Position numbers and translations under genes: made by a program. 64,000 bases of DNA from Rhizobium leguminosarum (GTDB lineage: Bacteria; Pseudomonadota; Alphaproteobacteria; Rhizobiales; Rhizobiaceae), in NCBI RefSeq assembly GCF_001679785.1, contig NZ_CP016286.1:682001-746000 (forward strand), in the 5' to 3' direction. Under the pieces are notes generated by a model, which saw nothing but the letters and a program-made list of their open reading frames with translations, had not been told where the DNA came from and ran no database searches. Below, in pieces: positions 1 to 8,854 of the stretch. The stretch's first letter is position 1. Each line of letters begins with the position of its first letter.

Positions 1-794
1 ACGCCGATCTCGTCGGTCGGGCCGAAGCGGTTCTTGACCGTGCGCAGGATCCGGTAGTGATGGCCGCGATCGCCTTCGAAATAGAGCACGGCATCGACCA
101 TGTGCTCGACGACGCGTGGCCCGGCGATCTGCCCGTCCTTGGTCACATGCCCGACGAGCACCATGGCGGCGCCCGTCTGCTTGGCGAAACGGATCATTGC
201 CTGGACGCCGGTGCGCACCTGCGTCACCGTTCCCGGCGCCGATTCGGCAAGTTCGCTCCACAGCGTCTGGATGGAATCGATGATGACGAGGTCCGGTCGC
301 TTGCCCTCGGCGAGCGTCGCCAAAATATCCTCGACATTGGTTTCGGCCGCGAGCATCACGTCGGTATCGGCCGCCGCAAGGCGTTGCGCCCGCAGCCGCA
401 CCTGTGCCACGGCTTCTTCGCCGGAGACGTAGATGATCTTGTGGCCGCGCCGCGCAAGGGCTGCGGCTGCCTGCATCAGCAGCGTCGATTTGCCGATGCC
501 GGGATCACCGCCGATCAGCACTGCCGACCCGCGCACGAAGCCGCCGCCGAGCGCCCGGTCGAGCTCCGACATGGCGGTATGGATGCGCGGTGCCTCTTCG
601 ATTTCGCCGGAGAGCGCCGTCAGCGCCACCGGGCGGCCCTTCTTCGGCGTCTTGCCGGGACCGGAGCCGATCCCGCCCATCGGGTCTTCCTCGACGATGG
701 TGTTCCACTCGCCGCAGTTCTCGCATTTGCCGGCCCAGCGGTTATGAACCGTGCCGCAACTCTGGCAGATGAATTGTGTCCTGGCCTTCGCCAT
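1..794 (-). CDS. radA: DNA repair protein RadA, C-terminus cut by window edge
   Basis: RadA/Sms is a RecA-like ATPase that helps branch migration and processing of recombination intermediates. The reverse strand from ATG at 794 reads an N-terminal zinc finger with Cys 10, 13, 24 and 27 (CQSC...CENC), then a RecA-type core with Walker A GGDPGIGKST near residues 95-104 and a Walker B strand ending LVIIDSIQT. The RadA-specific KNRFG motif appears just before the window edge. About 264 codons are present; the Lon-like C-terminal domain is outside the window. It is the last gene of the minus-strand housekeeping block, separated from alr by an oppositely oriented LysE gene. Confidence 0.97.
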   Translation of the reverse strand, partial: MAKARTQFICQSCGTVHNRWAGKCENCGEWNTIVEEDPMGGIGSGPGKTPKKGRPVALTALSGEIEEAPRIHTAMSELDRALGGGFVRGSAVLIGGDPGIGKSTLLMQAAAALARRGHKIIYVSGEEAVAQVRLRAQRLAAADTDVMLAAETNVEDILATLAEGKRPDLVIIDSIQTLWSELAESAPGTVTQVRTGVQAMIRFAKQTGAAMVLVGHVTKDGQIAGPRVVEHMVDAVLYFEGDRGHHYRILRTVKNRFGPTDEIG

Positions 795-961
795 CCATTA
801 CTCTTTCAGTCCGGGTTCCCGAGCGAAGCGACGCGCCGCCTCACCGAATCATTGTCGTGCTTGAGATAATGGCTATCGCGACGGATCAAAACTAATGATT
901 TCCCCATCAGCGCACCCATGCCTATCCTTTACCTCTGGCGCATCGGTCCGATGCGAGGATT

Positions 962-1012
962 GAAAGTGTTACGGCGTCCTTTGCGCGTCTGAGAAGACGC
1001 GCAGCGCTGTAA
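962..1012 (-). repeat. Dispersed palindromic repeat, family A, copy 1
   Basis: On the minus strand this reads ACAGCGCTGCGCGTCTTC, then a matching arm AGACGCGC, then AAGGACGCCGTAACACTTT. The same 50-60 bp unit recurs at 26040, 29859, 38716 and 61136, always between genes. The core GCGCGTCT/AGACGCGC can form a hairpin. This copy ends eight bases before the LysE-family start codon, so it lies in that gene's leader. Confidence 0.75.
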
Positions 1013-1019
1013 TCCGGGA

Positions 1020-1664
1020 ATGATGATGATGTTCGACTATTCGTTTGCGCACTGGCTTGCATTTCTGTCGGCGGCGGTTTTGCTCAACCTCTCGCCTGGA
1101 CCCGATATCGCCTTCATCCTCGGTCACACGATGAGAAGCGGAAAACGTGCCGGTTTTTCCGCGCTGTTCGGCGTCTGGTCCGGCGCCTGCCTGCATGTGC
1201 TGATGGCTGCACTCGGTCTGTCGGCCATCCTTGCCGCTTCCGCCGTCGCCTTCTCCACGGTCAAATGGATCGGCGCCGCCTATCTCGTCTGGCTCGGCAT
1301 TCAGGCTTTGCGCTCCGGTGGCGGCGATGACCTGATAAAGGCTGCCGGTGAAAAATTGCCGGTTGCAAGAATCTATCGGCAGGGAATTCTGGTGTCGCTG
1401 CTCAATCCGAAAGTGGCGATATTCTTCCTGGCCTTCCTGCCGCAATTCGTCGTCGAAGGGGCAGGGCCGGCATGGGCGCAGCTCATGCTGCATGGCGGGC
1501 TTATCATCGTCGTCGCCGCCTTCATCGAACCGCCGCTGGTCCTTCTCGGCGGGCGCCTTGCGGATGCAATCAGGCACAATCAAAAAGTCGGCCTCTGGCT
1601 CGATCGCGGCCTCGGTGCGCTTTTCGTGGCGCTCGGTGTCCGTCTCGCCCTCAGCAGCCGCTGA
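1020..1664 (+). CDS. LysE/RhtB family amino-acid exporter
   Basis: A 214-residue inner-membrane protein of the LysE/RhtB superfamily, which exports amino acids or derivatives. The N-terminal segment contains NLSPGPDIAFIL followed by GHTMRSGKRAG, the family's usual signature in and after the first helix, and the hydrophobic profile suggests about six membrane helices. The length is typical (about 205-215). The start lies in a run of four in-frame ATG codons (1020, 1023, 1026, 1029), so the exact first residue is uncertain. It stands alone on the plus strand between alr and radA, both on the minus strand. The substrate cannot be read from the sequence. Confidence 0.88.
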   Translation: MMMMFDYSFAHWLAFLSAAVLLNLSPGPDIAFILGHTMRSGKRAGFSALFGVWSGACLHVLMAALGLSAILAASAVAFSTVKWIGAAYLVWLGIQALRSGGGDDLIKAAGEKLPVARIYRQGILVSLLNPKVAIFFLAFLPQFVVEGAGPAWAQLMLHGGLIIVVAAFIEPPLVLLGGRLADAIRHNQKVGLWLDRGLGALFVALGVRLALSSR

Positions 1665-1675
1665 ATAGAAGATCG

Positions 1676-2836
1676 CTATTCTTCGGCCACGTAGCGCCGC
1701 TCGTGGCGCAGCCCCATGCTGGTCAGAATCTCGTATCCGATCGTGCCGGATGTCCGCGCCACATCGTCGACCGGCAGGTTCTTTCCAAACAGCTCGACAT
1801 AATCCCCGGCGCGCACGGCGTTGTCAGGCAGGTCGGTGATATCGAAGATCGTCAGGTCCATGGTGATCCGGCCGGCAACCGGGACCTTCTGTCCGGCGAT
1901 GAAGCCTTGCCCGCCTTGCGGCACCACCTGGCGCAACGGCACACCGCCGCTCGACTGACTGCGCATGTAGCCGTCAGCATAGCCGGCCGAGGCGATCGCC
2001 AACCGGCTTTCACGACGAAGCTGCAGCGCTCGCCCATAGCTGACGGTCTCGCCGGCTTCGACGCTGCGCACCTGAATGATGCGCGCTTCCGCCGTCGCGA
2101 CCGGCCGCATCGGGTTTACCATGCCGCTGACCGCTTCGCCGCCATAGAGCGCAATGCCGGGGCGGGTCAGGTCGAAGTGGTAATCCTCGCCGAGAAAGAT
2201 GCCGGCCGAGGCGGCAAGGCTTGAATCGATGCCTTCATAGGCGGCGCTAACCCTGTGGAATGATTCGAGCTGCTGCCGGTTCATCGCATGGGTGGGATCG
2301 TCGGCGCAGGCGAGGTGGCTCATGACAAGCACGGGCGCGAAGCTTGCCGGCCGCGAGACGTCGTCGGCGAGCGCGATCGCATCGTCGATATGCAGTCCGA
2401 GCCGATTGAAGCCGGTATCGACATGCAGCGCGCAGGGATAGTCGCCGTAGTCGGCAAGCACCGCCATCCAGAAGGCGAGCTGTTCGTCGGATGAAATCAC
2501 CGGCACCAGATCGTTTTCGAAGAAGCGCCGCTCGGTTCCCGGCCAGATGCCTGAGAGCACGAAGATGCGCGCCTCTGGCGCATAGAGGCGAAGCGTCACC
2601 CCTTCATCGACGGTCGCAACGAAGAAATCTCGGGCGCCAACGAGGTAGAGCGCTTCGCCGGCATCCTCAATGCCCATACCATAGGCATCCGCCTTGACGA
2701 CGGCTGCGGCGCGCGCCGCCCCGGAGCGGCGCGCCATGTCGCGCCAGTTCTCCGTCAGAGCGGTCAGGTCGACGGTCAGCCGCAGGCCTGCCGAGGCAAA
2801 GTTGTCGTCTTCGGGGGCGTCGAAAAATTCGCTCAT
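1676..2836 (-). CDS. alr: Alanine racemase
   Basis: PLP-dependent racemase that makes D-alanine for peptidoglycan. The cofactor lysine lies in the VVKADAYGMG motif (Lys48 if translation starts at 2836), and the second-domain motif SYGRAL and the tail ETLTSMG-like ILTSMG are present. About 386 residues, slightly longer than the usual 360-380. The reading frame is open upstream to a TTG at 2890, but ATG codons at 2845 and 2836 are better candidates; 2836 begins MSEFFDAPEDD. It lies downstream of dnaB on the same strand with about 100 bp between. Confidence 0.95.
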   Translation of the reverse strand: MSEFFDAPEDDNFASAGLRLTVDLTALTENWRDMARRSGAARAAAVVKADAYGMGIEDAGEALYLVGARDFFVATVDEGVTLRLYAPEARIFVLSGIWPGTERRFFENDLVPVISSDEQLAFWMAVLADYGDYPCALHVDTGFNRLGLHIDDAIALADDVSRPASFAPVLVMSHLACADDPTHAMNRQQLESFHRVSAAYEGIDSSLAASAGIFLGEDYHFDLTRPGIALYGGEAVSGMVNPMRPVATAEARIIQVRSVEAGETVSYGRALQLRRESRLAIASAGYADGYMRSQSSGGVPLRQVVPQGGQGFIAGQKVPVAGRITMDLTIFDITDLPDNAVRAGDYVELFGKNLPVDDVARTSGTIGYEILTSMGLRHERRYVAEE

Positions 2837-2934
2837 GATCCGCATCGAAAAGAGGCCGGAGAAGGATTCTCCGGCCAGTTTAAAGGTCAACTATGTCAAG
2901 GGAAAGCCCGGCGCTGCACGCAGCATCCGCGCGA

Positions 2935-4437
2935 TCAGTGCTCTTCATATTGGGTGAAGGAGGGATCGGCGAGATCGGCAAAGCGCGTGAATTCCGCCTG
3001 GAAGGCGAGCTTCACCGTGCCTGTCGGCCCGTGGCGCTGCTTGGCGATGATGACGTCGGCCGTTCCCTTCACCTTGTCGAACAGCGCTTCCCATTCCGGA
3101 TATTTGGGATCGTGGATGTCGCGCGGCTCCGAATTCTTGACGTAATATTCCTCGCGGAACACGAAGAGCACGACGTCGGCGTCCTGCTCGATCGAGCCGG
3201 ATTCGCGAAGGTCGGACAGCTGCGGCCGCTTGTCGTCGCGGCTTTCGACCTGACGCGAAAGCTGCGACAGCGCAATGATCGGAACGTTGAGCTCCTTGCC
3301 GAGCGCCTTCAGGCCGGTGGTGATCTGGGTGATTTCCTGCACGCGGTTGTCGCTGGATTTGCCCGAGCCGGTCATCAGCTGAATGTAGTCGACCACCAGC
3401 ACGTCGAGGCCGCGCTGACGCTTCAGACGGCGCGCGCGTGCCGAAAGCTGCGCGATCGAAATGCCGCCGGTCTGGTCGATATAGAGCGGCACCTTCTGCA
3501 TCATCATCGAGCAGGCGACGAGCTTTTCGAAATCGGCATCGTTGATGTCGCCGCGGCGGATCTTCGAGGAGGAGACTTCGGTCTGCTCGGAGATGATACG
3601 GGTGGCAAGCTGTTCGGACGACATTTCGAGCGAGTAGAAACCGACGACGCCGCCGTTCTTCGCCTTCATGCTGCCGTCCGACTGGACTTCGCCTTCGTAG
3701 GCGGCGGCGATATTGTAGGCGATGTTTGTAGCAAGCGAGGTCTTGCCCATGCCGGGGCGTCCGGCAAGCACGATCAAGTCCGACCGCTGCAAGCCGCCCA
3801 TCTTGGAATCCAGCGAATGGATGCCGGTGGAAATGCCGGAAAGCCCGCCGTCGCGCTCCTTGGCCACGGCCGCCATGTCGATCGCCAGCGCGACCGCATC
3901 GTTGAAGGCCTGGAAGCCGCCGTCGTAGCGGCCGTTTTCAGCCAGTTCGAAGAGGCGGCGTTCGGTATCCTCGATCTGCGACTGCGGCGGCATGTCGAGC
4001 GGAGCGTCATAGGCGATGTTGACGACGTCCTCGCCGATGGTGATCAGCGCCCGGCGCAGCGCCAGGTCGTAGATCGCCCGGCCGTAATCCTCGGCATTGA
4101 TGACGGTGACGGCATTGCTGACGAGGCTCGCCAGATATTGCGAAACCGTCATGTCGCCGACCTTCTCGTCGGCCTTCAGGAAGGTCTTGATCGTCACCGG
4201 GTTGGCGATCTTGCCCATGCGGATGATATCGCCGGCAACCTCAAAGATCTTCCGGTGCAGCGGTTCATAGAGATGGATCGGCTTGAGGAAGTCCGACACC
4301 CGGTAATAGGCATCGTTGTTCATCAGGATCGCACCCAGAAGCGCCTGCTCGGCTTCGATATTGTTGGGTGCTTCGCGATAATGCTGCTCCGACGGGGCAA
4401 CAGCTGCAATCTTTCGAGCGGCGTCGTTCATCATCAT
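2935..4437 (-). CDS. dnaB: Replicative DNA helicase DnaB
   Basis: Hexameric helicase that unwinds DNA at the replication fork. The N-terminal primase-binding domain begins PNNIEAEQALLGAILMN; the RecA-like C-terminal domain has Walker A GRPGMGKTS, Walker B VLVVDYIQLM and ALSQLSRQVE/LRESGSIEQDAD, all standard DnaB_C motifs. About 500 residues from the ATG run at 4437-4429; a longer reading would need a TTG at 4470 and is unlikely. Its position behind rplI is common in bacteria. No intein or insertion is visible. Confidence 0.98.
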   Translation of the reverse strand: MMMNDAARKIAAVAPSEQHYREAPNNIEAEQALLGAILMNNDAYYRVSDFLKPIHLYEPLHRKIFEVAGDIIRMGKIANPVTIKTFLKADEKVGDMTVSQYLASLVSNAVTVINAEDYGRAIYDLALRRALITIGEDVVNIAYDAPLDMPPQSQIEDTERRLFELAENGRYDGGFQAFNDAVALAIDMAAVAKERDGGLSGISTGIHSLDSKMGGLQRSDLIVLAGRPGMGKTSLATNIAYNIAAAYEGEVQSDGSMKAKNGGVVGFYSLEMSSEQLATRIISEQTEVSSSKIRRGDINDADFEKLVACSMMMQKVPLYIDQTGGISIAQLSARARRLKRQRGLDVLVVDYIQLMTGSGKSSDNRVQEITQITTGLKALGKELNVPIIALSQLSRQVESRDDKRPQLSDLRESGSIEQDADVVLFVFREEYYVKNSEPRDIHDPKYPEWEALFDKVKGTADVIIAKQRHGPTGTVKLAFQAEFTRFADLADPSFTQYEEH

Positions 4438-4804
4438 CCGTTCTGTCTTTTTCCAGCTCCGGATTTGCAATTCCGGACGCGAAAATCAAGAGGCTACGAA
4501 AGGAGCGGGGGCTCGCTTCGCCTAAATCCTGAACGCTGTGCACGTTGTTCGACTTCTCCACAGTCTTGGGCGGCACAAAGGAGAAATACTGGCAGTGTCA
4601 CCCGCACGACACGGTATGGCGCCGACTCAGCCCATCCGCTTCGGAGAATGTCATTTTAGCGCGATGCGATAAGGCACGCAGCAAAAACATCCGGAAGATC
4701 CCCTTTAAAAAAGCGAACCGATCGGCAGCTCACATCGAAGGGGTGGAAACGAAAAAGCCCGGCGCGGTGGCCGGGCTTCCCTCTCGCGGATCGCTCCGAC
4801 GAAA
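4438..4804. other. Intergenic region between dnaB and rplI
   Basis: A 367-base gap without a credible gene. It holds the rplI terminator at 4751-4778; the remainder is the 5' leader of dnaB. I could not pick out a convincing -35/-10 pair for dnaB. The ORFs that cross the gap on both strands have no recognisable content. Confidence 0.6.
4751..4778 (-). terminator. Rho-independent terminator of rplI
   Basis: Read on the minus strand, a nine-base stem AAGCCCGGC/GCCGGGCTT with a six-base loop is followed directly by TTTTTCG. It lies 26 bases after the rplI stop and should end the ribosomal-protein transcript before dnaB. Confidence 0.88.
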
Positions 4805-5383
4805 TTATGCTTCGTCTTCGTCGACGCCGTCGGCTTCCGGATCGAAGAAGTCTTCCGGACGCAGCGCGTCTTCGTCGACGCCGTAGATCGCGTCGACCGA
4901 GGTGAGTTCTTCGCCCTTGGACTGGCGCTCTGCCTCTTCGGCAGAACGGGCAACGTTCAGCTCGACGTGAATTTCGACTTCGGCATGCAGCTGCAGCTCG
5001 ACCTTGTGCAGGCCGATCGACTTGATCGGCGTGTTGAGGTGAACCTGGTTGCGGCCGATGTTGAAGCCTTCGGCGCCGAGAATATCGACGACGTCACGGG
5101 CAGCAACCGAACCGTAGAGCTGGCCGGTTTCGCCGGCGGAGCGTACGACGATGAAGGACTTGCCGTCGAGAACGTCAGCGACCGTCTGGGCTTCCGACTT
5201 GCGCTCCAGGTTGCGGGCTTCGAGCGTTGCGCGCTCGGCTTCGAAGCGGGTCTTGTTGGCGGCGTTGGCGCGCAGCGCCTTGCCGAGCGGCAGCAGGTAG
5301 TTGCGGGCAAAGCCGTCGCGAACCTTTACGGTTTCGCCCATCTGGCCGAGCTTGGAGATGCGTTCGAGAAGGATGACTTGCAT
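4805..5383 (-). CDS. rplI: 50S ribosomal protein L9
   Basis: Large-subunit protein L9. The N-terminal rRNA-binding domain reads [19 protein letters not shown] and [15 protein letters not shown], which is the L9 signature. At 192 residues it is longer than the E. coli protein (149), with an acidic C-terminal tail rich in Asp and Glu as in other rhizobia. The ATG at 5383 is preceded by AAGAAAGGAAAAAGAAA, a strong ribosome-binding region, which rules out the longer reading frame from 5443. It is followed by a clear terminator. Confidence 0.98.
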   Translation of the reverse strand: MQVILLERISKLGQMGETVKVRDGFARNYLLPLGKALRANAANKTRFEAERATLEARNLERKSEAQTVADVLDGKSFIVVRSAGETGQLYGSVAARDVVDILGAEGFNIGRNQVHLNTPIKSIGLHKVELQLHAEVEIHVELNVARSAEEAERQSKGEELTSVDAIYGVDEDALRPEDFFDPEADGVDEDEA

Positions 5384-5405
5384 TTTCTTTTTCCTTTCTT
5401 GTGTC

Positions 5406-6392
5406 TCAGATTTTCGTATCGGATTGTTTGGGGGCATCAGCATCTTTCGTCGGGGTCAGTGCGATCGCCTTGCGCGTATCGCTGAGACCGAGGACGAGGA
5501 TGAGGAGAGCTGGCAGCAGCATGAGCATCGAGCCCAGATAGCAGAGGATGAGGGCCGGTATGCGCCAGTCCTTGCCGCGCGTGCGGAAATGCAGCGAGGC
5601 GAAACCGGAAAGCATGAAACCGGCACCGAAGGCGCCGATCACGGTCGCGCCGACCAGTGCCGGAACGCCGCCGAAAAAGCAGGCGGCAAGCCCGGCCAGG
5701 AAGATGAAGATCGAGTTGCGGTTCATCCGCAGCGACGAGGGAATGTCCTCGCGCGGGCGAAGGCCGCGGCCGGAGGCTGCAACGATGCGCACGGCAAAAT
5801 AATAGGCGGCAAACAGCATGCTGACCCACATGCCGCCCTGCAAAGCAGGCAGCATCAGCAGGATCAGCGACTTGGTCTGCGCCGTCGCTGCCGGATCGGG
5901 CATGAATTCCGGCTGCTGCTGCTTGAGTGAGGTGATCAGCAGATCGACGATCGGATCGGTGATCTCAGGCCCGTAGCCGATGATCACACCGATAACGATG
6001 ACGGCGAGTGTCACCAGGCCGCAGAGATGCAGCAGGATATCGGAGAGCGGATACCAGGCAAGCAGATGGTCGGGTCCGCCGAGTTCGGCGGCCGGACGCG
6101 CCAGATTGGCGAGATGGCTCAGCCAACCGGCCGGCAGCAGCGTCACCATCGTCATGATCAGCGCGAAGGAAGGCGAGATCAAGATCGCGCCGAGTGCCGC
6201 GGCGCTGACGACGGCCGAGATCGCGGCGGTATTGCCCCAGCCGAGCCCGACGATCAGGATCGGCAGAGCCGAGGCCGTGTAGAGAAGCGCGCTGAAAAAC
6301 GACGGCTGCATGCTCGCGCCCAGCACCAGCAGGGCGGCGGTCAATCCGGCGAGTGCGCCGATCAGCAGCGTTTTAATGTTCGGTCGTTTCAA
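5406..6392 (-). CDS. DUF2232 family integral membrane protein
   Basis: A 328-residue multi-spanning membrane protein of the DUF2232 (YybS-like) family. Hydrophobic segments begin at once ([20 protein letters not shown]) and recur about eight times. The start is a TTG at 6392; the next in-frame ATG would remove the first membrane helix, so TTG is preferred. It sits between rpsR and rplI in the ribosomal-protein cluster. In Firmicutes, members of this family also sit near rplI. The function is unknown; the location suggests co-expression with translation genes. Confidence 0.8.
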   Translation of the reverse strand: MKRPNIKTLLIGALAGLTAALLVLGASMQPSFFSALLYTASALPILIVGLGWGNTAAISAVVSAAALGAILISPSFALIMTMVTLLPAGWLSHLANLARPAAELGGPDHLLAWYPLSDILLHLCGLVTLAVIVIGVIIGYGPEITDPIVDLLITSLKQQQPEFMPDPAATAQTKSLILLMLPALQGGMWVSMLFAAYYFAVRIVAASGRGLRPREDIPSSLRMNRNSIFIFLAGLAACFFGGVPALVGATVIGAFGAGFMLSGFASLHFRTRGKDWRIPALILCYLGSMLMLLPALLILVLGLSDTRKAIALTPTKDADAPKQSDTKI

Positions 6393-6504
6393 GGTCGCTG
6401 TCCTGCTTCATCAAGCAGTTAGAGGATGTTGCTGAATCAGATTCAGAAACGTCTCAACATGGGTTTTAAGAGTTCCGATCCGCGCCCATCGCGGAAGGGA
6501 GAAA

Positions 6505-6524
6505 GGAAGGCACGAATGCCTTCC
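6505..6524 (-). terminator. Hairpin after rpsR
   Basis: GGAAGGCA and TGCCTTCC form a perfect eight-base stem with a four-base loop (CGAA) about 28 bases after the rpsR stop on the minus strand. The following minus-strand bases are TTTCTCCC, a weak U-tract, so it may attenuate rather than fully stop transcription into the DUF2232 gene and rplI. Confidence 0.6.
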
Positions 6525-6551
6525 CTCAAGGGTGTGTGCGTCGGCCGATGA

Positions 6552-6800
6552 TCAGGCGACGACGTAGGGCAGCAGGCCGAGGAAACGGGCGCGCTTGATC
6601 GCTTGGGCGAGTTCGCGCTGCTTCTTCTGGGAAACGGCCGTGATGCGGGACGGAACGATCTTGCCGCGCTCGGAAATGTAGCGCTGCAGCAGGCGTACGT
6701 CCTTGTAGTCGATCCGCGGCGCGTTGGCGCCGGAGAACGGGCAGGTCTTGCGGCGGCGATGGAACGGGCGGCGGACCGGAGCGGAGGAAGTTTCAGACAT
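6552..6800 (-). CDS. rpsR: 30S ribosomal protein S18
   Basis: An 82-residue S18, a small-subunit protein that pairs with S6. It carries the expected [27 protein letters not shown] and the basic C-terminal half ending [11 protein letters not shown]. Length and ATG start are standard. It follows rpsF with a 14-base gap, so the two S6/S18 partners are translated from one message. Confidence 0.98.
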   Translation of the reverse strand: MSETSSAPVRRPFHRRRKTCPFSGANAPRIDYKDVRLLQRYISERGKIVPSRITAVSQKKQRELAQAIKRARFLGLLPYVVA

Positions 6801-6814
6801 ATCTCAGATCTCCC

Positions 6815-7282
6815 TTATACACGGTCTTCGCGCGGACGGCGCGGACGGTCGTCGCGGTCGCCGAAGCCACCTTCACGCGGCGGACGCGGGCCACGGTCAC
6901 GATCGCCGAAGCCGCCTTCACGCGGGCCACGGCCGCCTTCACGCGGACGGTCGTCACGGTCGCGCTTCTGCATCATGGCAGACGGACCTTCTTCATGCTT
7001 CTCGACGGCGATCGTCATGTAGCGAAGAACGTCTTCGCTGATGCGCATCTGGCGTTCCATTTCCTGGACGGCAGCAGCCGGTGCATCGATGTCCATCAGG
7101 GCGTAGTGCGCCTTGCGGTTTTTCTTGATGCGGTAGGTAAGGGACTTGAGGCCCCAGTTCTCGATACGCCCGACCTTACCGCCATTCGCTTCGATCACAC
7201 CCTTGTACTGTTCTACGAGGGCATCGACCTGCTGAGCGGAAATATCCTGCCGGGCAAGGAATACATGTTCATAAAGAGCCAT
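6815..7282 (-). CDS. rpsF: 30S ribosomal protein S6 with a charged repeat tail
   Basis: S6 binds S18 on the 30S platform. Residues 1-100 match the S6 fold ([32 protein letters not shown]). Residues 101-155 are a low-complexity extension made of repeated RDDRPREGG / [10 protein letters not shown] units, rich in Arg, Gly and Asp; E. coli S6 instead ends in a short acidic tail. Total 155 residues. First gene of the rpsF-rpsR-DUF2232-rplI cluster, with a good promoter about 220 bp upstream. Confidence 0.97.
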   Translation of the reverse strand: MALYEHVFLARQDISAQQVDALVEQYKGVIEANGGKVGRIENWGLKSLTYRIKKNRKAHYALMDIDAPAAAVQEMERQMRISEDVLRYMTIAVEKHEEGPSAMMQKRDRDDRPREGGRGPREGGFGDRDRGPRPPREGGFGDRDDRPRRPREDRV

Positions 7283-7501
7283 GACAGCTTTGCCTTTCTT
7301 GCGTTTGGTTCAACCCGATATTCGGCGGCTAAGCCTCAACGACTGCTCCTGATTGGGCGGGCCCAGGCAAGAAAGCGTTTCCGAGACGGTCGAGAGCGGA
7401 GACACGGGAGGCTGGAACGCTTCCGTTCCGAACGATTTCCCTGAAGAAACCGGCCCTCCGTTCAGCCACCAGCCAGAAGACCGGGTTAACGAACAGGGCG
7501 G

Positions 7502-7529
7502 CTTATACGGATTTTTTGGGCAAAGGCAA
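7502..7529 (-). promoter_or_regulatory. Sigma-70-like promoter for rpsF-rpsR-rplI
   Basis: On the minus strand: TTGCCT (7529-7524), a 16-base spacer, then TATAAG (7507-7502). It faces rpsF, whose start is at 7282, and there is no competing gene between. Confidence 0.55.
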
Positions 7530-7548
7530 GCGCAATCGGATACCCGAA

Positions 7549-7577
7549 CCCGATGCCGGCCAATGGTCGGCATCGGG
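7549..7577 (-). terminator. Inverted repeat after the aldo/keto reductase gene
   Basis: CCCGATGCCG and CGGCATCGGG form a perfect ten-base stem with a nine-base loop, about 20 bases beyond the reductase stop codon. No T-run follows on the minus strand, so it is terminator-like but not a textbook intrinsic terminator. Confidence 0.5.
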
Positions 7578-7597
7578 CAGGAGCCAGACAAATATGA

Positions 7598-8641
7598 TCA
7601 AAGTGTCAGCGGATACTGCCGGTGCACCTTGGCGATTTCCGCCAGGATCTCGTTCGAAAGCGTAATGTCGGCCGCGCCGATATCGATTTTCAACTGCTCC
7701 ATAGACGTCGCTCCGATGATGACCGAGGCCATGAACGGACGTGACAGGCAGAAGGCGAGCGCCATCGCTGCCGGGTCGAGGCCGTATGTTGCGGCGATGT
7801 CCAGATAGGCTTTGGTCGCCGGCTCCTGCAGCGGTTGCAGGCGGCCGCCGATATCGTGGTTGATCGAACCGCGCGAACCTTTCGGCCTGCCGCCGTCGAT
7901 ATATTTGCCGGACAGGATACCGCCGGCAAGCGGCGAATAGGCGAGCAGCCTGACATCCTCATGATGCGAGAGTTCGGCGAGATCGAGGTCGAAATGGCGG
8001 TAGAGCAGGTTGTATTCGTTCTGGACGCTGGCGACCCGCGGCAGGCCCTTCTGTTCGGCGAGCGTCAGGTATTTGTGTATGCCCCAGGTGGTTTCGTTGG
8101 AAAGGCCGATCGCGCGGATCTTGCCTTCCTTCACCAGCGCACCGAGCGTTTCCAGGATGTCGAGCATATTGGCGACGGCCTTGTCGCGATCCTGGGTGAA
8201 CGGATTGTAGTTCCAGTTCTGGCGGAAATGGAAATGGCCGCGGTTCGGCCAGTGGATCTGGTAGAGGTCGACGTAATCCGTCTTCAGCCGCGTCAGGCTG
8301 GCCTCGAGCGCCAGGCGGATATTCTTTGCGTCGGCACCTTCGCCGCCGCGCAGATAATCGCGGCCGCGGCCGGCGACCTTGGTGGCGAGCACGATATCGC
8401 CGCGCTTGCCGGTCTTATTGAACCAGCTGCCGATGTAGTCTTCGGTCCAGCCCTGTGTCGCGGCCGAAACCGGGGTGGTCGGATAAAGTTCGGCCGTATC
8501 GAAGAAATTGACGCCCTTTTCGACGGCGTAATCCATCTGCGCATGCGCATCGGCTTCGCTGTTCTGCGAGCCCCAGGTCATGGTGCCAAGGCAAATCTCT
8601 GAAACGGAAATATCGGTGCGGCCTAGTGAATTATACTTCAT
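7598..8641 (-). CDS. Aldo/keto reductase (Tas/MgrA-like)
   Basis: NADPH-dependent aldo/keto reductase of 347 residues. It has the family's N-terminus (YNSLGRTDISVSEICLGTMTWG), the catalytic Asp/Tyr region NFFDTAELYP, the lysine in VLATKVAGRG, and DYVDLYQIHWP. The length and the MTWG/TPVSAATQGWTE segment resemble the Tas subgroup. The physiological substrate is not evident. ATG at 8641 is natural. It is divergent from fabD with about 210 bp between. Confidence 0.9.
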   Translation of the reverse strand: MKYNSLGRTDISVSEICLGTMTWGSQNSEADAHAQMDYAVEKGVNFFDTAELYPTTPVSAATQGWTEDYIGSWFNKTGKRGDIVLATKVAGRGRDYLRGGEGADAKNIRLALEASLTRLKTDYVDLYQIHWPNRGHFHFRQNWNYNPFTQDRDKAVANMLDILETLGALVKEGKIRAIGLSNETTWGIHKYLTLAEQKGLPRVASVQNEYNLLYRHFDLDLAELSHHEDVRLLAYSPLAGGILSGKYIDGGRPKGSRGSINHDIGGRLQPLQEPATKAYLDIAATYGLDPAAMALAFCLSRPFMASVIIGATSMEQLKIDIGAADITLSNEILAEIAKVHRQYPLTL

Positions 8642-8854
8642 GGAAAAACCTTGGGAGAGAGGTGAAAGCCTTGGGGAGGTCCGGGCAAATCTAGGCTGGA
8701 TTTGGCGGAGCGCAAGAGCAAAAGCCGGGCTTTTGCGCGCGCGCGAAAGGCTTTGCGGAGAATGAGCCGCTACTTGACTCTGCCGGAAAGAATGTCAATT
8801 GGAGGCAAAACAGCCTTAAAGGGCGCAATCAGGGCATCAGCCAGGGACATGAGA

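Larger units (their letters stand above)
7283..7597. other. Leader of the rpsF operon and tail of the aldo/keto reductase gene
   Basis: A 315-base region without a gene. It contains a sigma-70-like promoter facing rpsF (7502-7529) and, close to the aldo/keto reductase stop, a ten-base inverted repeat (7549-7577). The ~210-base leader between promoter and rpsF may carry autoregulation by S6:S18, which is known in other bacteria, but I did not identify the motif itself. Confidence 0.6.

Noticed and set aside
57..869. 270-residue plus-strand open frame at the left edge
   Set aside because: Antisense to radA, whose zinc finger and Walker A are unmistakable on the minus strand.
2893..4659. 588-residue plus-strand open frame opposite dnaB
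   Set aside because: It is the antisense shadow of dnaB in a GC-rich genome: rich in Arg, His, Asp and Val with no domain, while the minus strand encodes a complete DnaB.
8702..8854. N-terminal extension of FabD
   Set aside because: The 51 extra residues are basic, match nothing in FabD and lack a ribosome-binding site; ATG 8855 begins the conserved domain.
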